A stretch of 7,174 nucleotides of DNA, from assembly GCA_019241805.1 (NCBI GenBank), contig JAFAWL010000250.1, positions 1-7,174 on the forward strand, read 5' to 3'. Below are positions 1 to 6,259 of this stretch, piece by piece (positions within the stretch are counted from its first letter, which is position 1; every line of letters begins with the position of its first letter). A program made the position numbers and the translations under genes. A model generated the notes under the pieces. That model was not told the DNA's origin, did no database searches, and saw only the letters and a program-made list of their open reading frames with translations. The stretch is from Actinomycetota bacterium (GTDB taxonomy: Bacteria; Actinomycetota; Actinomycetes; Mycobacteriales; Jatrophihabitantaceae).

Positions 1-71
1 TAACCGGGCTGGCCATAACCGGGCTGGCCATAACCGGGCTGGCCATAACCGGGCTGGCCATAACCGGGCTG
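1..71. repeat. 15-bp tandem repeat coding for GQPGY
   Basis: The unit TAACCGGGCTGGCCA (plus strand) occurs four times without a mismatch at 1-60, and its first 11 bases start a fifth copy at 61-71 before the sequence diverges. The array touches the window start, so its true copy number is unknown. On the minus strand each unit encodes one GQPGY pentapeptide. The identity at third codon positions indicates recent expansion by slippage, in contrast to the older degenerate YGQP copies further upstream in the same gene. Confidence 0.95.
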
Positions 72-308
72 CGCGTAGTTCGACTGCCCGAAAGAAGGCT
101 GACCGTAAGCCGGCTGCCCGTAGGAGGGCGGCGTTGTAGGCGCGGCCGGCGGCAACGGCTGAGTCGGCGGGTTGTAGACGGGCCCGCCCGGCTGACCGTA
201 ACCCGGCCCACCTGCGCCGGGCTGGCCGCTTTCCGGCTGGCCGGGTTGATGTGAGCCGGGTTGCCCCTGGTTCGGCTCGTCGGGGGCGCCGCCGCCGGGG
301 TAGCTCAT
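1..308 (-). CDS. Pro/Gly/Gln/Tyr-rich protein, N-terminal fragment (probable membrane or envelope protein)
   Basis: An open frame starts with ATG at 308-306 and stays open to the window edge, giving 102 residues without the C-terminus. The start follows a fair ribosome binding site (GGGAAGGA, about 8 bases before ATG). The protein begins MSYPGGGAPDEPNQ and is dominated by P, G, Q and Y; the motif Y-G-Q-P recurs and becomes a perfect GQPGY pentapeptide repeat in the last 25 or so residues. There is no charged or hydrophobic segment in the visible part. In actinobacteria such low-complexity, probably disordered N-termini often precede transmembrane domains of small membrane proteins (for example DUF4190- or RDD-type), but the deciding C-terminus lies outside the window, so no function is assigned. 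It starts 28 bases after the glyS stop and could be cotranscribed with it. Confidence 0.75.
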   Translation of the reverse strand, partial: MSYPGGGAPDEPNQGQPGSHQPGQPESGQPGAGGPGYGQPGGPVYNPPTQPLPPAAPTTPPSYGQPAYGQPSFGQSNYAQPGYGQPGYGQPGYGQPGYGQPG

Positions 309-336
309 CGGTTCTGTCCTTCCCGAGGCGCCGCCA

Positions 337-1719
337 TCACGCCCCGACGAGTCGAGCGGCCAGATAGCTCTCGATCTGGTCGAGCGCGACGCGCTCCTGC
401 TTCATGGTGTCCCGCTCCCGCACGGTCGCGGCGCGATCGTCGAGCGAGTCGAAATCGATCGTGACACAGAATGGCGTTCCGATTTCGTCCTGACGCCGAT
501 ATCGGCGCCCGATTCCCTGGGCGTCGTCGAACTCGATGTTCCAGTGTCGGCGCAGCTGCGCGGCCAGATCACGGGCGACCGGCGACAAATCCGCGTTGCG
601 AGACAGCGGCAACACAGCCGCCTTGACCGGCGCCAGACGGTGGTCGAAGCGCAGCACGGTCCGCTTCTCCGGTTCGCCCTTGGCGTTGGGCGCCTCGTCC
701 TCGCTATAGGCGTTGAGCAGGAACGCGAGCACCGCCCGGGTAAGCCCAGCCGCCGGCTCGATCACATAGGGGGTGTACCGGGTGTTGGTCGCGGGATCGA
801 GATAGGTGAGGTTGGCCCCGGAGTGCTGCGAGTGGGTGCTCAGGTCGAAATCGGTGCGATTGGCGATGCCTTCCAGTTCGGCGAATTCGCTGCCGCCGAA
901 GCGGAACCGGTACTCGATGTCGACCGTTCGCTTCGCGTAGTGCGAAAGCTTCTCCTTCGGATGTTCGAAGAAGCGCAGATCGGCAGGATCGATGCCCAGA
1001 TCGACATACCAATTCCACCGTTCCTGCAACCAGTATTCGTGCCACTGCTCATCGGTGCCGGGCTCGACGAAGTACTCCATCTCCATCTGCTCGAACTCGC
1101 GCGTGCGGAAGATGAAATTTCCCGGCGTGATCTCGTTGCGGAAGCTTTTGCCGGTCTGGGCGATTCCGAACGGCGGCTTCTTCCGCGACGACTGCAAGAC
1201 GTTGAGGAAATTCAAAAAAATGCCCTGCGCCGTCTCCGGCCGCAAATAGTGCAATGCCTCGTCGTCATCGACCGGGCCCAAGAACGTCTTGAGCAGCCCC
1301 GAGAACTGGCGGGGTTCGGTCCACTGCCCTCGAGTACCGCAGTGCGGGCAGCTGACCTCGGCCAGGCCGCCTTCGGGGGCGCGAGCCTTGCGGGCCTCGA
1401 ACTCTTCGATCAGATGATCCTCGCGAAAGCGATGGTGACAGGTGGTGCACTCGACCAAGGGATCGCTGAACGTGGCCACGTGCCCCGAGGCCTCCCACAC
1501 GGCCCGAGCCAGGATCACAGCCGAGTCGAGCCCGACGACGTCGTCGCGACCGGTCACCATCGACCGCCACCATTGACGCCGGACGTTCTCCTTCAGCTCG
1601 ACGCCCAGGGGTCCGTAGTCCCAGGCACTGCGCGTGCCGCCGTAGATCTCGCTTGACGGGTAGACGAAACCGCGTTGCTTGCTCAGGCTGACGACGGCGT
1701 CGTTTCGGTCGGCGGGCAC
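337..1719 (-). CDS. glyS: glycyl-tRNA synthetase, class II homodimeric type
   Basis: Charges tRNA-Gly with glycine in the cytoplasm using ATP. The 460-residue length matches actinobacterial alpha2 GlyRS (about 460). Visible landmarks: N-terminal KQRGFVYPSSEIYGG (14-28) and WDYGPLG (33-39); a four-cysteine zinc-binding insertion CTTC (91-94) and CPHC (124-127); YLRPETAQGIFLNF (158-171); class II motif 2 around FRNEI (193-197) and REFEQMEMEYF (207-217); motif 3 YVIEPAAGLTR (318-328) with the class-defining Arg; and a C-terminal anticodon-binding domain from about 360, where LAPVKAAVLPL begins. The GTG start at 1719-1717 is preceded by GGAG 5 bases upstream. It overlaps the end of the PAP2 gene by 37 bases, implying cotranscription. 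All catalytic motifs appear intact. A long plus-strand open frame across it is an antisense shadow. Confidence 0.97.
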   Translation of the reverse strand: MPADRNDAVVSLSKQRGFVYPSSEIYGGTRSAWDYGPLGVELKENVRRQWWRSMVTGRDDVVGLDSAVILARAVWEASGHVATFSDPLVECTTCHHRFREDHLIEEFEARKARAPEGGLAEVSCPHCGTRGQWTEPRQFSGLLKTFLGPVDDDEALHYLRPETAQGIFLNFLNVLQSSRKKPPFGIAQTGKSFRNEITPGNFIFRTREFEQMEMEYFVEPGTDEQWHEYWLQERWNWYVDLGIDPADLRFFEHPKEKLSHYAKRTVDIEYRFRFGGSEFAELEGIANRTDFDLSTHSQHSGANLTYLDPATNTRYTPYVIEPAAGLTRAVLAFLLNAYSEDEAPNAKGEPEKRTVLRFDHRLAPVKAAVLPLSRNADLSPVARDLAAQLRRHWNIEFDDAQGIGRRYRRQDEIGTPFCVTIDFDSLDDRAATVRERDTMKQERVALDQIESYLAARLVGA

Positions 1720-2888
1720 AGGTTCTCCATCGGTGCGGGTGTCGGCTCTGTCAGCCTATCGGCCTGGGACAGCCGAGATCGTCGACGCTCGAACCGCCCG
1801 AAGGTGATCGTGACCAGTCCGGCGAGCAGCCATCCACAAATCACATCGAACACGTAGTGCTCGGCCGAATACACCAGCGCGAACGCCATCAGCAGCGCGT
1901 AGACGAGCAGCAGCCCGCGCCACATCCAGCGACAGCGGCGCCACATGAACATGACGAACAACATCGTGATGCCAGCGTGCAGTGAGGGAACAGCGGCGAC
2001 CAGATCGACGGTGGCCTGCCCTTTGTCCAGCAGAGCCTGCGCGATCGTCAGGTGGAGCTTGTCGAAGCCACGCCCGGAGATTCGCTCGACGTAATCCGTC
2101 GCGCCCGGGAACCGGGGTGTGTAGTGGCCCAGCAGCCCACCATCGGGCACGAACTCCGGCGAGGTGTTGATGCAACCCGGATCGGACGGGTGGGCGGCGA
2201 CTTGAGCGGCCAGACACCGCGCTGCGGCCCAAGGGGGCGCGGCCGGAACGGCGATGAACCCGATCAGACCAAGGAACGACATCACGACGAACCGGCCGGC
2301 CCAGCGGCGGAACTCCTGGCGCGAGCGCAGCCAGAAGATTCCGGCGACGACATAGGGCAGCAGGAAGAAGGACATGTAGGTCGCGCTGACGACCACGTCC
2401 CACCAGCGCGGATCCTGTGCCTTCAGTTGCTGCTGCAGCCACACGGTCGGCTCGTTCCCGAAGAAGAGCCAACGATCGAAATCAATCTGCGGTGTCCATA
2501 TCGTGCGGCCGCCCAGGTGCTGGGACGCCCCGCGCACGTAGTCATAGAGCAGCAGCACCAGCGCGAAGGGCAGCCAGTCCAGGACAACCGTCCGTAGCGG
2601 CCGACGACCGATGCTGGCCGCGATCAGCAGGGTGCTGATCCAGATCATGAGGGCTTCCCGGTCGACCGGCAGTCCGTAGCGCCAGTAGCAGAACGCGAAC
2701 GCCTCGACCCAGATCCCGATCGCGGCCAGCCGAATCCAGGGCATCACGCTCGGGGCCGGGTGTAGGCGGCCGGCGCTCGTGCGCACGAGCATCAGGACGC
2801 GGCCTGCCAACCAATTTAAGCGGGTCCCAACCGCCGGTCGTTCGATGCCGCCGGGCGCGGGACCGTTTTCAAGGTCGAGGCCGGTCAC
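1683..2888 (-). CDS. PAP2-superfamily membrane protein (Aur1/inositol-phosphorylceramide-synthase-like)
   Basis: A 401-residue polytopic membrane protein. Hydrophobic segments lie at about 52-70, 78-92, 98-117, 165-187, 199-219, 303-316, 323-342 and 345-363. The PAP2 catalytic signature is present as PSLHAG (301-306, His304) and, after one membrane span, YSAEHYVFD (340-348, His344 and Asp348). These match the PSGH and SR-x5-H-x3-D motifs in the Leu-variant form typical of the PAP2_3/Aur1-like branch. The classical KX6RP first motif is not recognisable. Members hydrolyse or transfer phosphate groups of lipid substrates at the membrane. The GTG start overlaps the stop of the preceding ABM gene as GTGA, and its 3' end overlaps glyS, so it belongs to the uppS operon. 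That context suggests an isoprenoid-phosphate or phosphoinositide-type substrate, but this is inference. An internal ATG at residue 33 is an alternative start. Confidence 0.85.
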   Translation of the reverse strand: MTGLDLENGPAPGGIERPAVGTRLNWLAGRVLMLVRTSAGRLHPAPSVMPWIRLAAIGIWVEAFAFCYWRYGLPVDREALMIWISTLLIAASIGRRPLRTVVLDWLPFALVLLLYDYVRGASQHLGGRTIWTPQIDFDRWLFFGNEPTVWLQQQLKAQDPRWWDVVVSATYMSFFLLPYVVAGIFWLRSRQEFRRWAGRFVVMSFLGLIGFIAVPAAPPWAAARCLAAQVAAHPSDPGCINTSPEFVPDGGLLGHYTPRFPGATDYVERISGRGFDKLHLTIAQALLDKGQATVDLVAAVPSLHAGITMLFVMFMWRRCRWMWRGLLLVYALLMAFALVYSAEHYVFDVICGWLLAGLVTITFGRFERRRSRLSQADRLTEPTPAPMENLCPPTETTPSSA

Positions 2889-3277
2889 GACGGGCTCGCC
2901 GGCGGCGAGAGCGGCGGGAAAGGCGCGCTCGGCGAGGCCGCGCGCGACTCGTCGCTGAGATCGCTTCGGTGCGTCTCGACCGGCCCGTCGTTCGGTCGGT
3001 CGATCAGCTCTTCGAAGGCGCTCTCGCCCGATTCGGCCGACGCGAACAGTTCGGTGGCGTGCAGCTTGACCGCGTACGAGCCCAGGGCCCGGCGATACGA
3101 GCCGATATCCCGCCATTCGCTGACGAACACCCACCGGGCCGGATCGTCGGTCGAGCGTCCGGCCCGAGCGCGCAGGTAGCCACGGCAACCGGAGAGGGCA
3201 TTGATCGCCACCTCGACCCGATCGAGGAACTCGGCCTCGTCGGTGCGCTCGACGCCGAAGCGCAGGACGGAGATCAC
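2885..3277 (-). CDS. ABM-fold (antibiotic biosynthesis monooxygenase-like) protein
   Basis: A 130-residue soluble protein. Residues 1-82 read as one dimeric alpha-beta barrel: a strand MISVLRFGV, a helix from about 13 to 27, a GCRGYLRARAGR strand (30-41), then RWVFVSEWRDIGSYRRAL (48-65), the WV-VSEW strand and following helix typical of the ABM family. The tail after about 95 is rich in Ser and Pro and probably disordered. The family includes monooxygenases and heme-degrading enzymes as well as many proteins with no known reaction, and no specific substrate can be assigned. The GTG start (3277-3275) overlaps the uppS TGA in a GTGA junction and its own stop overlaps the PAP2 start in the same way, which fixes both ends and implies translational coupling. 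Longer upstream in-frame extensions would run inside uppS and are not supported. Confidence 0.8.
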   Translation of the reverse strand: MISVLRFGVERTDEAEFLDRVEVAINALSGCRGYLRARAGRSTDDPARWVFVSEWRDIGSYRRALGSYAVKLHATELFASAESGESAFEELIDRPNDGPVETHRSDLSDESRAASPSAPFPPLSPPASPS

Positions 3278-4110
3278 CGCTGGACTCGATCGGTCGAGAC
3301 ACCGGCCACGGGCCCGGCCGCGCCGAAGCGCCGATCCCGCGAGGCGTAGCTGAGGCACGCTCGCCACAAATGCCGGCGATCGAATTCGGGCCAGAGCGTG
3401 TCGACGAACAGCAGTTCCGCGTAAGCCGACTGCCACAACAAGAAGTTGGACGTTCGCTGCTCACCGGAGACCCGGATGAACAGGTCCACATCGGGCAGAT
3501 CGGCGTGATAGAGGTGCGCCGCGATCGTCCGCTCGTCGATCTTGGCGGGATTCAACCGGCCGGCCGCTACCTCGCGAGCGATCGAGCGGGTCGCGTCGAC
3601 GATCTCGGCCCGGCCACCGTAGTTCACACAGAACTGCAACGTCAGCCGGTCGTTGTCCGCCGTGTACCGCTCGGCATCCTCAAGCTGATCGATCACCGAA
3701 CGCCACAGGCGCGGCCGACGGCCGGCCCACCGGATCCGCACGCCGAGGGCGGCCAACTCGTCGCGACGCCGACGGATCACGTCCTTGTTGAAGCCCATGA
3801 GGAAGCGGACCTCTTCCGGCGTGCGCCGCCAGTTCTCGGTCGAGAAGGCGTAGGCCGAGACCGTGCCGATGCCCAATTCCATCGCGCCGTAAAGGACGTC
3901 CATCAGGCTGGCCTCGCCGGCACGATGGCCGTCGGTGCGTGGTCGGCCCTGGTTCTTGGCCCACCGACCGTTGCCGTCCATGACCACTGCGACATGCCGC
4001 GGCACCAAACCAGCCGGTATCTCGGGTGCTCGTGCCCCGCTCGGGTGCGGCGGAATCGCCGGCCACGTGCTGTTCACGTCAGGCCGGACGGGGTCTGCCG
4101 TCGAGCTCAT
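3274..4110 (-). CDS. uppS: isoprenyl transferase (cis-prenyltransferase, polyprenyl diphosphate synthase)
   Basis: Condenses isopentenyl diphosphate onto an allylic diphosphate in cis to make the long polyprenyl diphosphate used as lipid carrier in cell-wall synthesis. The 278 residues include all family signatures: HVAVVMDGNGRWA (39-51) with the catalytic Asp45; GHRAG (61-65); FSTENW (89-94); LQFCVNYGGR (158-167); and the C-terminal RVSGEQRTSNFLLWQSAY (213-230) that binds the homoallylic diphosphate. The N-terminal Pro-rich extension (16-36, with PHPSGARAPEIP) is common in actinobacterial UppS. The ATG at 4110 lacks a clear Shine-Dalgarno; a TACGGT hexamer lies 7 bases before it, which could make the mRNA leaderless, although the -35 is poor. 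It follows recO after 65 bases and is coupled to the next gene by GTGA. The product chain length (C50 or C55) cannot be read from sequence. Confidence 0.96.
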   Translation of the reverse strand: MSSTADPVRPDVNSTWPAIPPHPSGARAPEIPAGLVPRHVAVVMDGNGRWAKNQGRPRTDGHRAGEASLMDVLYGAMELGIGTVSAYAFSTENWRRTPEEVRFLMGFNKDVIRRRRDELAALGVRIRWAGRRPRLWRSVIDQLEDAERYTADNDRLTLQFCVNYGGRAEIVDATRSIAREVAAGRLNPAKIDERTIAAHLYHADLPDVDLFIRVSGEQRTSNFLLWQSAYAELLFVDTLWPEFDRRHLWRACLSYASRDRRFGAAGPVAGVSTDRVQR

Positions 4111-4175
4111 TCCGGCTACCGTACTGGGCCGCGCTGTACGAGCTGACCGCTCGCGGCGCGTTGCTCAGCCGACCG

Positions 4176-4979
4176 TCACGGGGCGACGGCGGGCAAATCC
4201 GGCGAGCCCGCCGTAACAGCAGCGGCGCGGTCGACCAGCGGCAGCGCTCGCAGCCCCCGTTCGAGGTGCCATTGCAGATGGGCGGCCAGCAGGCCGCTGG
4301 CCTCACGGCGTGGGCCCGGTTCGCTCGTGTCGGCCGAGGTCCAGTTCGCGTCGAGCAGGTCGCGCATCAGCTGCACGGTGGCCCGTTGTGGCCGGGCCGA
4401 CCCGGGCGGGCGGCATGACTCGCAGACAGCTCCGCCGGCACCGACGTGGAAGGCCGCGTGGGGACCCGGAGCGTCGCATTTGGCGCACTCGGTCAACGCC
4501 GGCTCCCAACCCGCCGCCGACATGGACCGGATCAGAAACGCGTCCAGGATCAGCTGGGGATCGTGCTGTCGCTCGACCAGCGCCCGAAGTGCCCCGACGA
4601 CCAGCAGATACAGCCGCAGCGACGGCTCACCCTCCTCGGTGAGCCGCTCGGCTGTCTCGCAGATGACCGAGACGATGGTCCAGCGGGCGTAGTCACCGGC
4701 CAGCTGCGCGCCGTAGCTGCCCAATGACTCGGTTTGCGTGACGATGTCGAGCCCGCGCGCACCGACGGGCGGCTGCTCGGGATCGTGCCGGCTGTGCAGC
4801 TGGACGTCGATGTGGCTACCTGGCTCTAATCGTGCGCCGAAGCGAGACGTCGTCCGACGAACCCCCTTGCCGACGGCGCGGACGCGGCCGTGGCGCCGGG
4901 TGAGCATCGTGATGATGCGATCGGCTTCGCCGAGCTTGTGCACCCGCAGGACGACGGCGTCATCGCGATAGAGCGGCAC
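4176..4979 (-). CDS. recO: DNA repair protein RecO
   Basis: Mediator of the RecFOR recombination pathway: it anneals single strands and helps load RecA onto SSB-coated DNA. The 267-residue protein has the N-terminal OB-fold signature YRDDAVVLRVHKLGEADRII (4-23), followed by LTRRHGRVRAVGKGVRR (26-42) and the conserved RFGARLEPG (46-54). A helical domain follows, with a four-cysteine zinc finger CAKC (165-168) and CESC (186-189). The GTG start at 4979-4977 was chosen because actinobacterial RecO proteins begin immediately before the LYRDE-like motif; the frame remains open upstream and only a G-run, too close to the start, precedes it. It is followed by uppS, a pairing also found in mycobacteria. 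The C-terminal 20 or so residues are Ala/Pro-rich. Confidence 0.95.
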   Translation of the reverse strand: MPLYRDDAVVLRVHKLGEADRIITMLTRRHGRVRAVGKGVRRTTSRFGARLEPGSHIDVQLHSRHDPEQPPVGARGLDIVTQTESLGSYGAQLAGDYARWTIVSVICETAERLTEEGEPSLRLYLLVVGALRALVERQHDPQLILDAFLIRSMSAAGWEPALTECAKCDAPGPHAAFHVGAGGAVCESCRPPGSARPQRATVQLMRDLLDANWTSADTSEPGPRREASGLLAAHLQWHLERGLRALPLVDRAAAVTAGSPDLPAVAP

Positions 4980-5063
4980 CCCCCGATGATCCCACTCGGG
5001 GCCGACATCCGACGGTGCCGCGCACAGGTGACCGCGAGTTGCGCCGGTGTGTACGTTCGACGG

Positions 5064-5261
5064 TCACCACCAGTTCTGGTCGAGCTTCGCCTCGATCGCC
5101 CGGACGTACTTGCGCGTGCAGGCGTCGCACACGTACCGCGTGTACGAGCCCTCCATCCCTTCGGCGATATCGGCCAACCAGGTCAGCGGAGGCACGCCGT
5201 CCCGCTCTGGGTCGGATCGTCGGTGGCACATGACGCACTCGACGCCGACCGCATCGTTCAT
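5064..5261 (-). CDS. small four-cysteine zinc-ribbon-like protein (conserved hypothetical)
   Basis: A 65-residue protein with two CxxC knuckles, C9-V-M-C12 and C45-D-A-C48, separated by 32 residues. This is the layout of a zinc ribbon that would fold around one metal ion. The C-terminus is basic then aromatic, ending KYVRAIEAKLDQNWW. Similar short proteins with a CxxC pair and an ...IEAKLD..WW end are, from memory, frequent in actinobacteria and have no known function. No Shine-Dalgarno precedes the ATG at 5261-5259: only 12 bases separate it from a 13-bp hairpin, so translation may be leaderless or depend on that structure. It lies 84 bases before recO in the same direction and may share its transcript. 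Confidence 0.75.
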   Translation of the reverse strand: MNDAVGVECVMCHRRSDPERDGVPPLTWLADIAEGMEGSYTRYVCDACTRKYVRAIEAKLDQNWW

Positions 5262-5272
5262 GACAGAACATG

Positions 5273-5311
5273 ACAGCGCGGTCGCCGGAAATAGTCCAGC
5301 GACCGCGCTGT
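5273..5311 (-). terminator. 13-bp perfect hairpin, possible terminator without U-tract
   Basis: The arms CAGCGCGGTCGC (5274-5285) and GCGACCGCGCTG (5299-5310) pair perfectly, with one further A-T pair outside, around a 13-base loop. On the minus strand it lies about 55 bases after the stop of the 60-aa gene and ends just before the zinc-ribbon start. The following bases (TCATGTTCTGTCATG) contain only scattered T, so it is not a classical intrinsic terminator. Such hairpins without U-tracts are common behind actinobacterial genes. A regulatory role for the downstream gene is the alternative. Confidence 0.6.
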
Positions 5312-5364
5312 GGTGACGCCTGTTTAGTACTCGCTTGTACGCATCTGCTGCGTGCCTCGGACTG

Positions 5365-5547
5365 CTATTCAGCGGATTCGAGAGCCCGCTCGTGCCGGGC
5401 GCCGGCCCGTTGGGCCAGCCGCTCCACCCGATGCCAGCGACGGGCCGCCATCATGTGGCGCATGACCCGTTCCTGACGAGCCGCCTGCTCCGAGGGAGCA
5501 GGCTCGGGCATTCGGACGCGCGCGAGTGCTTCGTGCATAGTGAACAT
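5365..5547 (-). CDS. small basic protein, conserved-hypothetical type
   Basis: A 60-residue protein beginning MFTMHEALARVRMPEP. The ATG at 5547-5545 has a good ribosome binding site, CAGGAG, 7 bases upstream, which supports this start over the much longer open frame that continues upstream through whiB7. The sequence is Arg/Ala/His-rich and predicted mostly helical: a short N-terminal helix, a Pro-containing turn (14-18), then a long amphipathic basic helix (about 20-57) with HMMAARRWHRVERLAQRAG. It has no Cys, signal peptide or membrane segment. I recall similar MFTxHEALAR-type small proteins in actinobacteria but know no function. It lies 155 bases downstream of whiB7 on the same strand and could be cotranscribed with it. 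Confidence 0.7.
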   Translation of the reverse strand: MFTMHEALARVRMPEPAPSEQAARQERVMRHMMAARRWHRVERLAQRAGARHERALESAE

Positions 5548-5646
5548 CTCTGAACTCCTGGTGATATCGGTGGTCTGGTGGACGGTGTGGCTGGGTACGC
5601 GCGGCCCTCGCAGCGACGAGTGCCCGCGTATCAGTGAGCGCTGACG

Positions 5647-5679
5647 GCCGGCTCCGGTTCGTCGGGTTCGACGGCCGGC
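5647..5679 (-). other. imperfect hairpin downstream of whiB7
   Basis: The palindromic GCCGGC at 5647-5652 and at 5674-5679 flank an inner CGTCG/CGACG stem with a 4-base loop (5660-5673); a 7-base bulge interrupts one side. It starts 23 bases past the whiB7 stop. There is no U-tract. It might stabilise or end the whiB7 transcript, but in DNA this GC-rich chance structure is also possible. Confidence 0.3.
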
Positions 5680-5702
5680 GCGCGAGCAGGTGAGCGCCGC
5701 GG

Positions 5703-6032
5703 TCATGCGGCGACCTCGCGGTCGTTCTTTCGCGGACGTCCACGCGGGCGCTTGCGGGCGATGATCGAGCCACGCTCGAAGATCTCGCCGCCCCACACAC
5801 CCCACGGCTCCCGACGCTCGAGAGCGCCGGACAGGCACGCGAGGCGGGCCGGGCAGGTCTCGCAGAACGCCTTGGCCCGCTCGAGCTCGCCGGGGGTATC
5901 GGCGAACCAGAGCTCAGCGTCCTCGACCTGGCAGGGCAGGTCGCCGGGGCTGCGCCGTGAAATCGGATCGAGATCCTCCACGAGAGCGGGCACCGCGAAC
6001 AGGTCGTGCGCAATGTCGATGGTGCTCAACAC
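5703..6032 (-). CDS. whiB7: WhiB7-family iron-sulfur transcriptional regulator (WblC)
   Basis: Transcription factor that binds the primary sigma factor and activates intrinsic antibiotic-resistance genes. The 109 residues carry the four [4Fe-4S] cysteines C34, C57, C60 and C66 (FCETCPARLAC), the LWFADTPGELERAK segment (41-54), the GVWGGE turn (78-83) that contacts sigma, and a C-terminal AT-hook RPRGRPRK (95-102). The AT-hook and the EPWGVWGGEIF motif set WhiB7 apart from other WhiB paralogues. The GTG start at 6032-6030 follows a near-perfect AAGGAGGTGA, 6 bases upstream. It lies downstream of uvrD2, as in mycobacteria. A roughly 500-base leader with its own promoter, uORF and terminator precedes it, indicating autoregulation plus transcription attenuation in response to translation inhibitors. 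It is slightly longer than the mycobacterial protein (about 92) through N- and C-terminal extensions. Confidence 0.95.
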   Translation of the reverse strand: MLSTIDIAHDLFAVPALVEDLDPISRRSPGDLPCQVEDAELWFADTPGELERAKAFCETCPARLACLSGALERREPWGVWGGEIFERGSIIARKRPRGRPRKNDREVAA

Positions 6033-6162
6033 GTCGGGTCACCTCCTTCTTGTCTGGTCGGTGTCGGTGCTGACGACAACCGGACGTGCAGATCGACACG
6101 TTGTAGGGACTGGAATCGAGGGCGGATACAGGTAGTGGGTGGACCGGACTCGCGGATGCGCC

Positions 6163-6206
6163 GGAAAACAAGGAGGCCGCGGTTCCCTTTCGGGAGCCGC
6201 GGCCTC
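6163..6206 (-). terminator. intrinsic terminator in the whiB7 leader (attenuator)
   Basis: On the minus strand GAGGCCGCGG-C-TCCC pairs with GGGA-A-CCGCGGCCTC: 10 bp, one C/A mismatch, then 4 bp, closed by a GAAA tetraloop. It is followed immediately by CTTGTTTTCC, a U-rich tail. This is the strongest terminator in the window and it lies 25 bases after the uORF stop and about 130 bases before the whiB7 start, so it would block whiB7 expression unless its 5' arm is sequestered. Confidence 0.9.
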
Positions 6207-6259
6207 GAGTGGTGCCGGCGCTGACGGTGGTCAGCGGGGTACTCCTCGAGGCGGGCGGC
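6196..6259 (-). promoter_or_regulatory. predicted antiterminator pairing of the whiB7 attenuator
   Basis: The segment GCCGCCCGCCTCGAG (minus strand, 6259-6245), formed by uORF codons 73-78, can pair with CTCGAGGCCGCGGC (6209-6196): 8 bp CTCGAGGC/GCCTCGAG, a small internal loop (CC opposite C), then 5 bp GCGGC/GCCGC. The right arm includes the first 10-11 bases of the terminator stem, so the two structures exclude each other. A ribosome moving through the end of the uORF covers the left arm and lets the terminator form; a ribosome stalled upstream leaves the arm free and favours read-through. The pairing is seen in the sequence; the mechanism is inferred from known whiB7/wblC attenuation. Confidence 0.75.

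Noticed and set aside
544..1656. Plus-strand open frame of 370 codons across glyS
   Set aside because: It is exactly antisense to a protein with intact GlyRS motifs; long antisense frames are expected in GC-rich coding DNA, and it shows no recognisable domain.
1683..3491. PAP2 frame extended upstream to 602 codons
   Set aside because: The extension runs through the ABM gene and into uppS in the wrong frame; its sequence is Arg/Pro/Ser-rich shadow, and a GTG with GTGA overlap at 2888 explains the real start.
3370..4146. Plus-strand open frame of 258 codons across uppS
   Set aside because: Antisense shadow of uppS, whose catalytic motifs are unambiguous on the minus strand.
4111..4175. Possible leaderless promoter before uppS (TACGGT 7 bases ahead of ATG)
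   Set aside because: The -10-like hexamer fits, but no acceptable -35 is found at 16-18 bases, so it is only mentioned under uppS and not listed as a promoter.
4960..5271. 103-codon minus frame starting at ATG 5271 (MFCHERCGRRR)
   Set aside because: It overlaps both the zinc-ribbon gene and the start of recO in a different frame and has no ribosome binding site; composition is shadow-like.
5365..5838. 157-codon minus frame containing the 60-aa protein
   Set aside because: The upstream part overlaps whiB7 out of frame and reads as low-complexity Arg-rich shadow; the ATG at 5547 has its own ribosome binding site.
5369..6013. 214-codon minus frame overlapping whiB7
   Set aside because: Arg/Ser/Pro-rich composition typical of a shifted frame; the WhiB cysteines and AT-hook are in the other frame.
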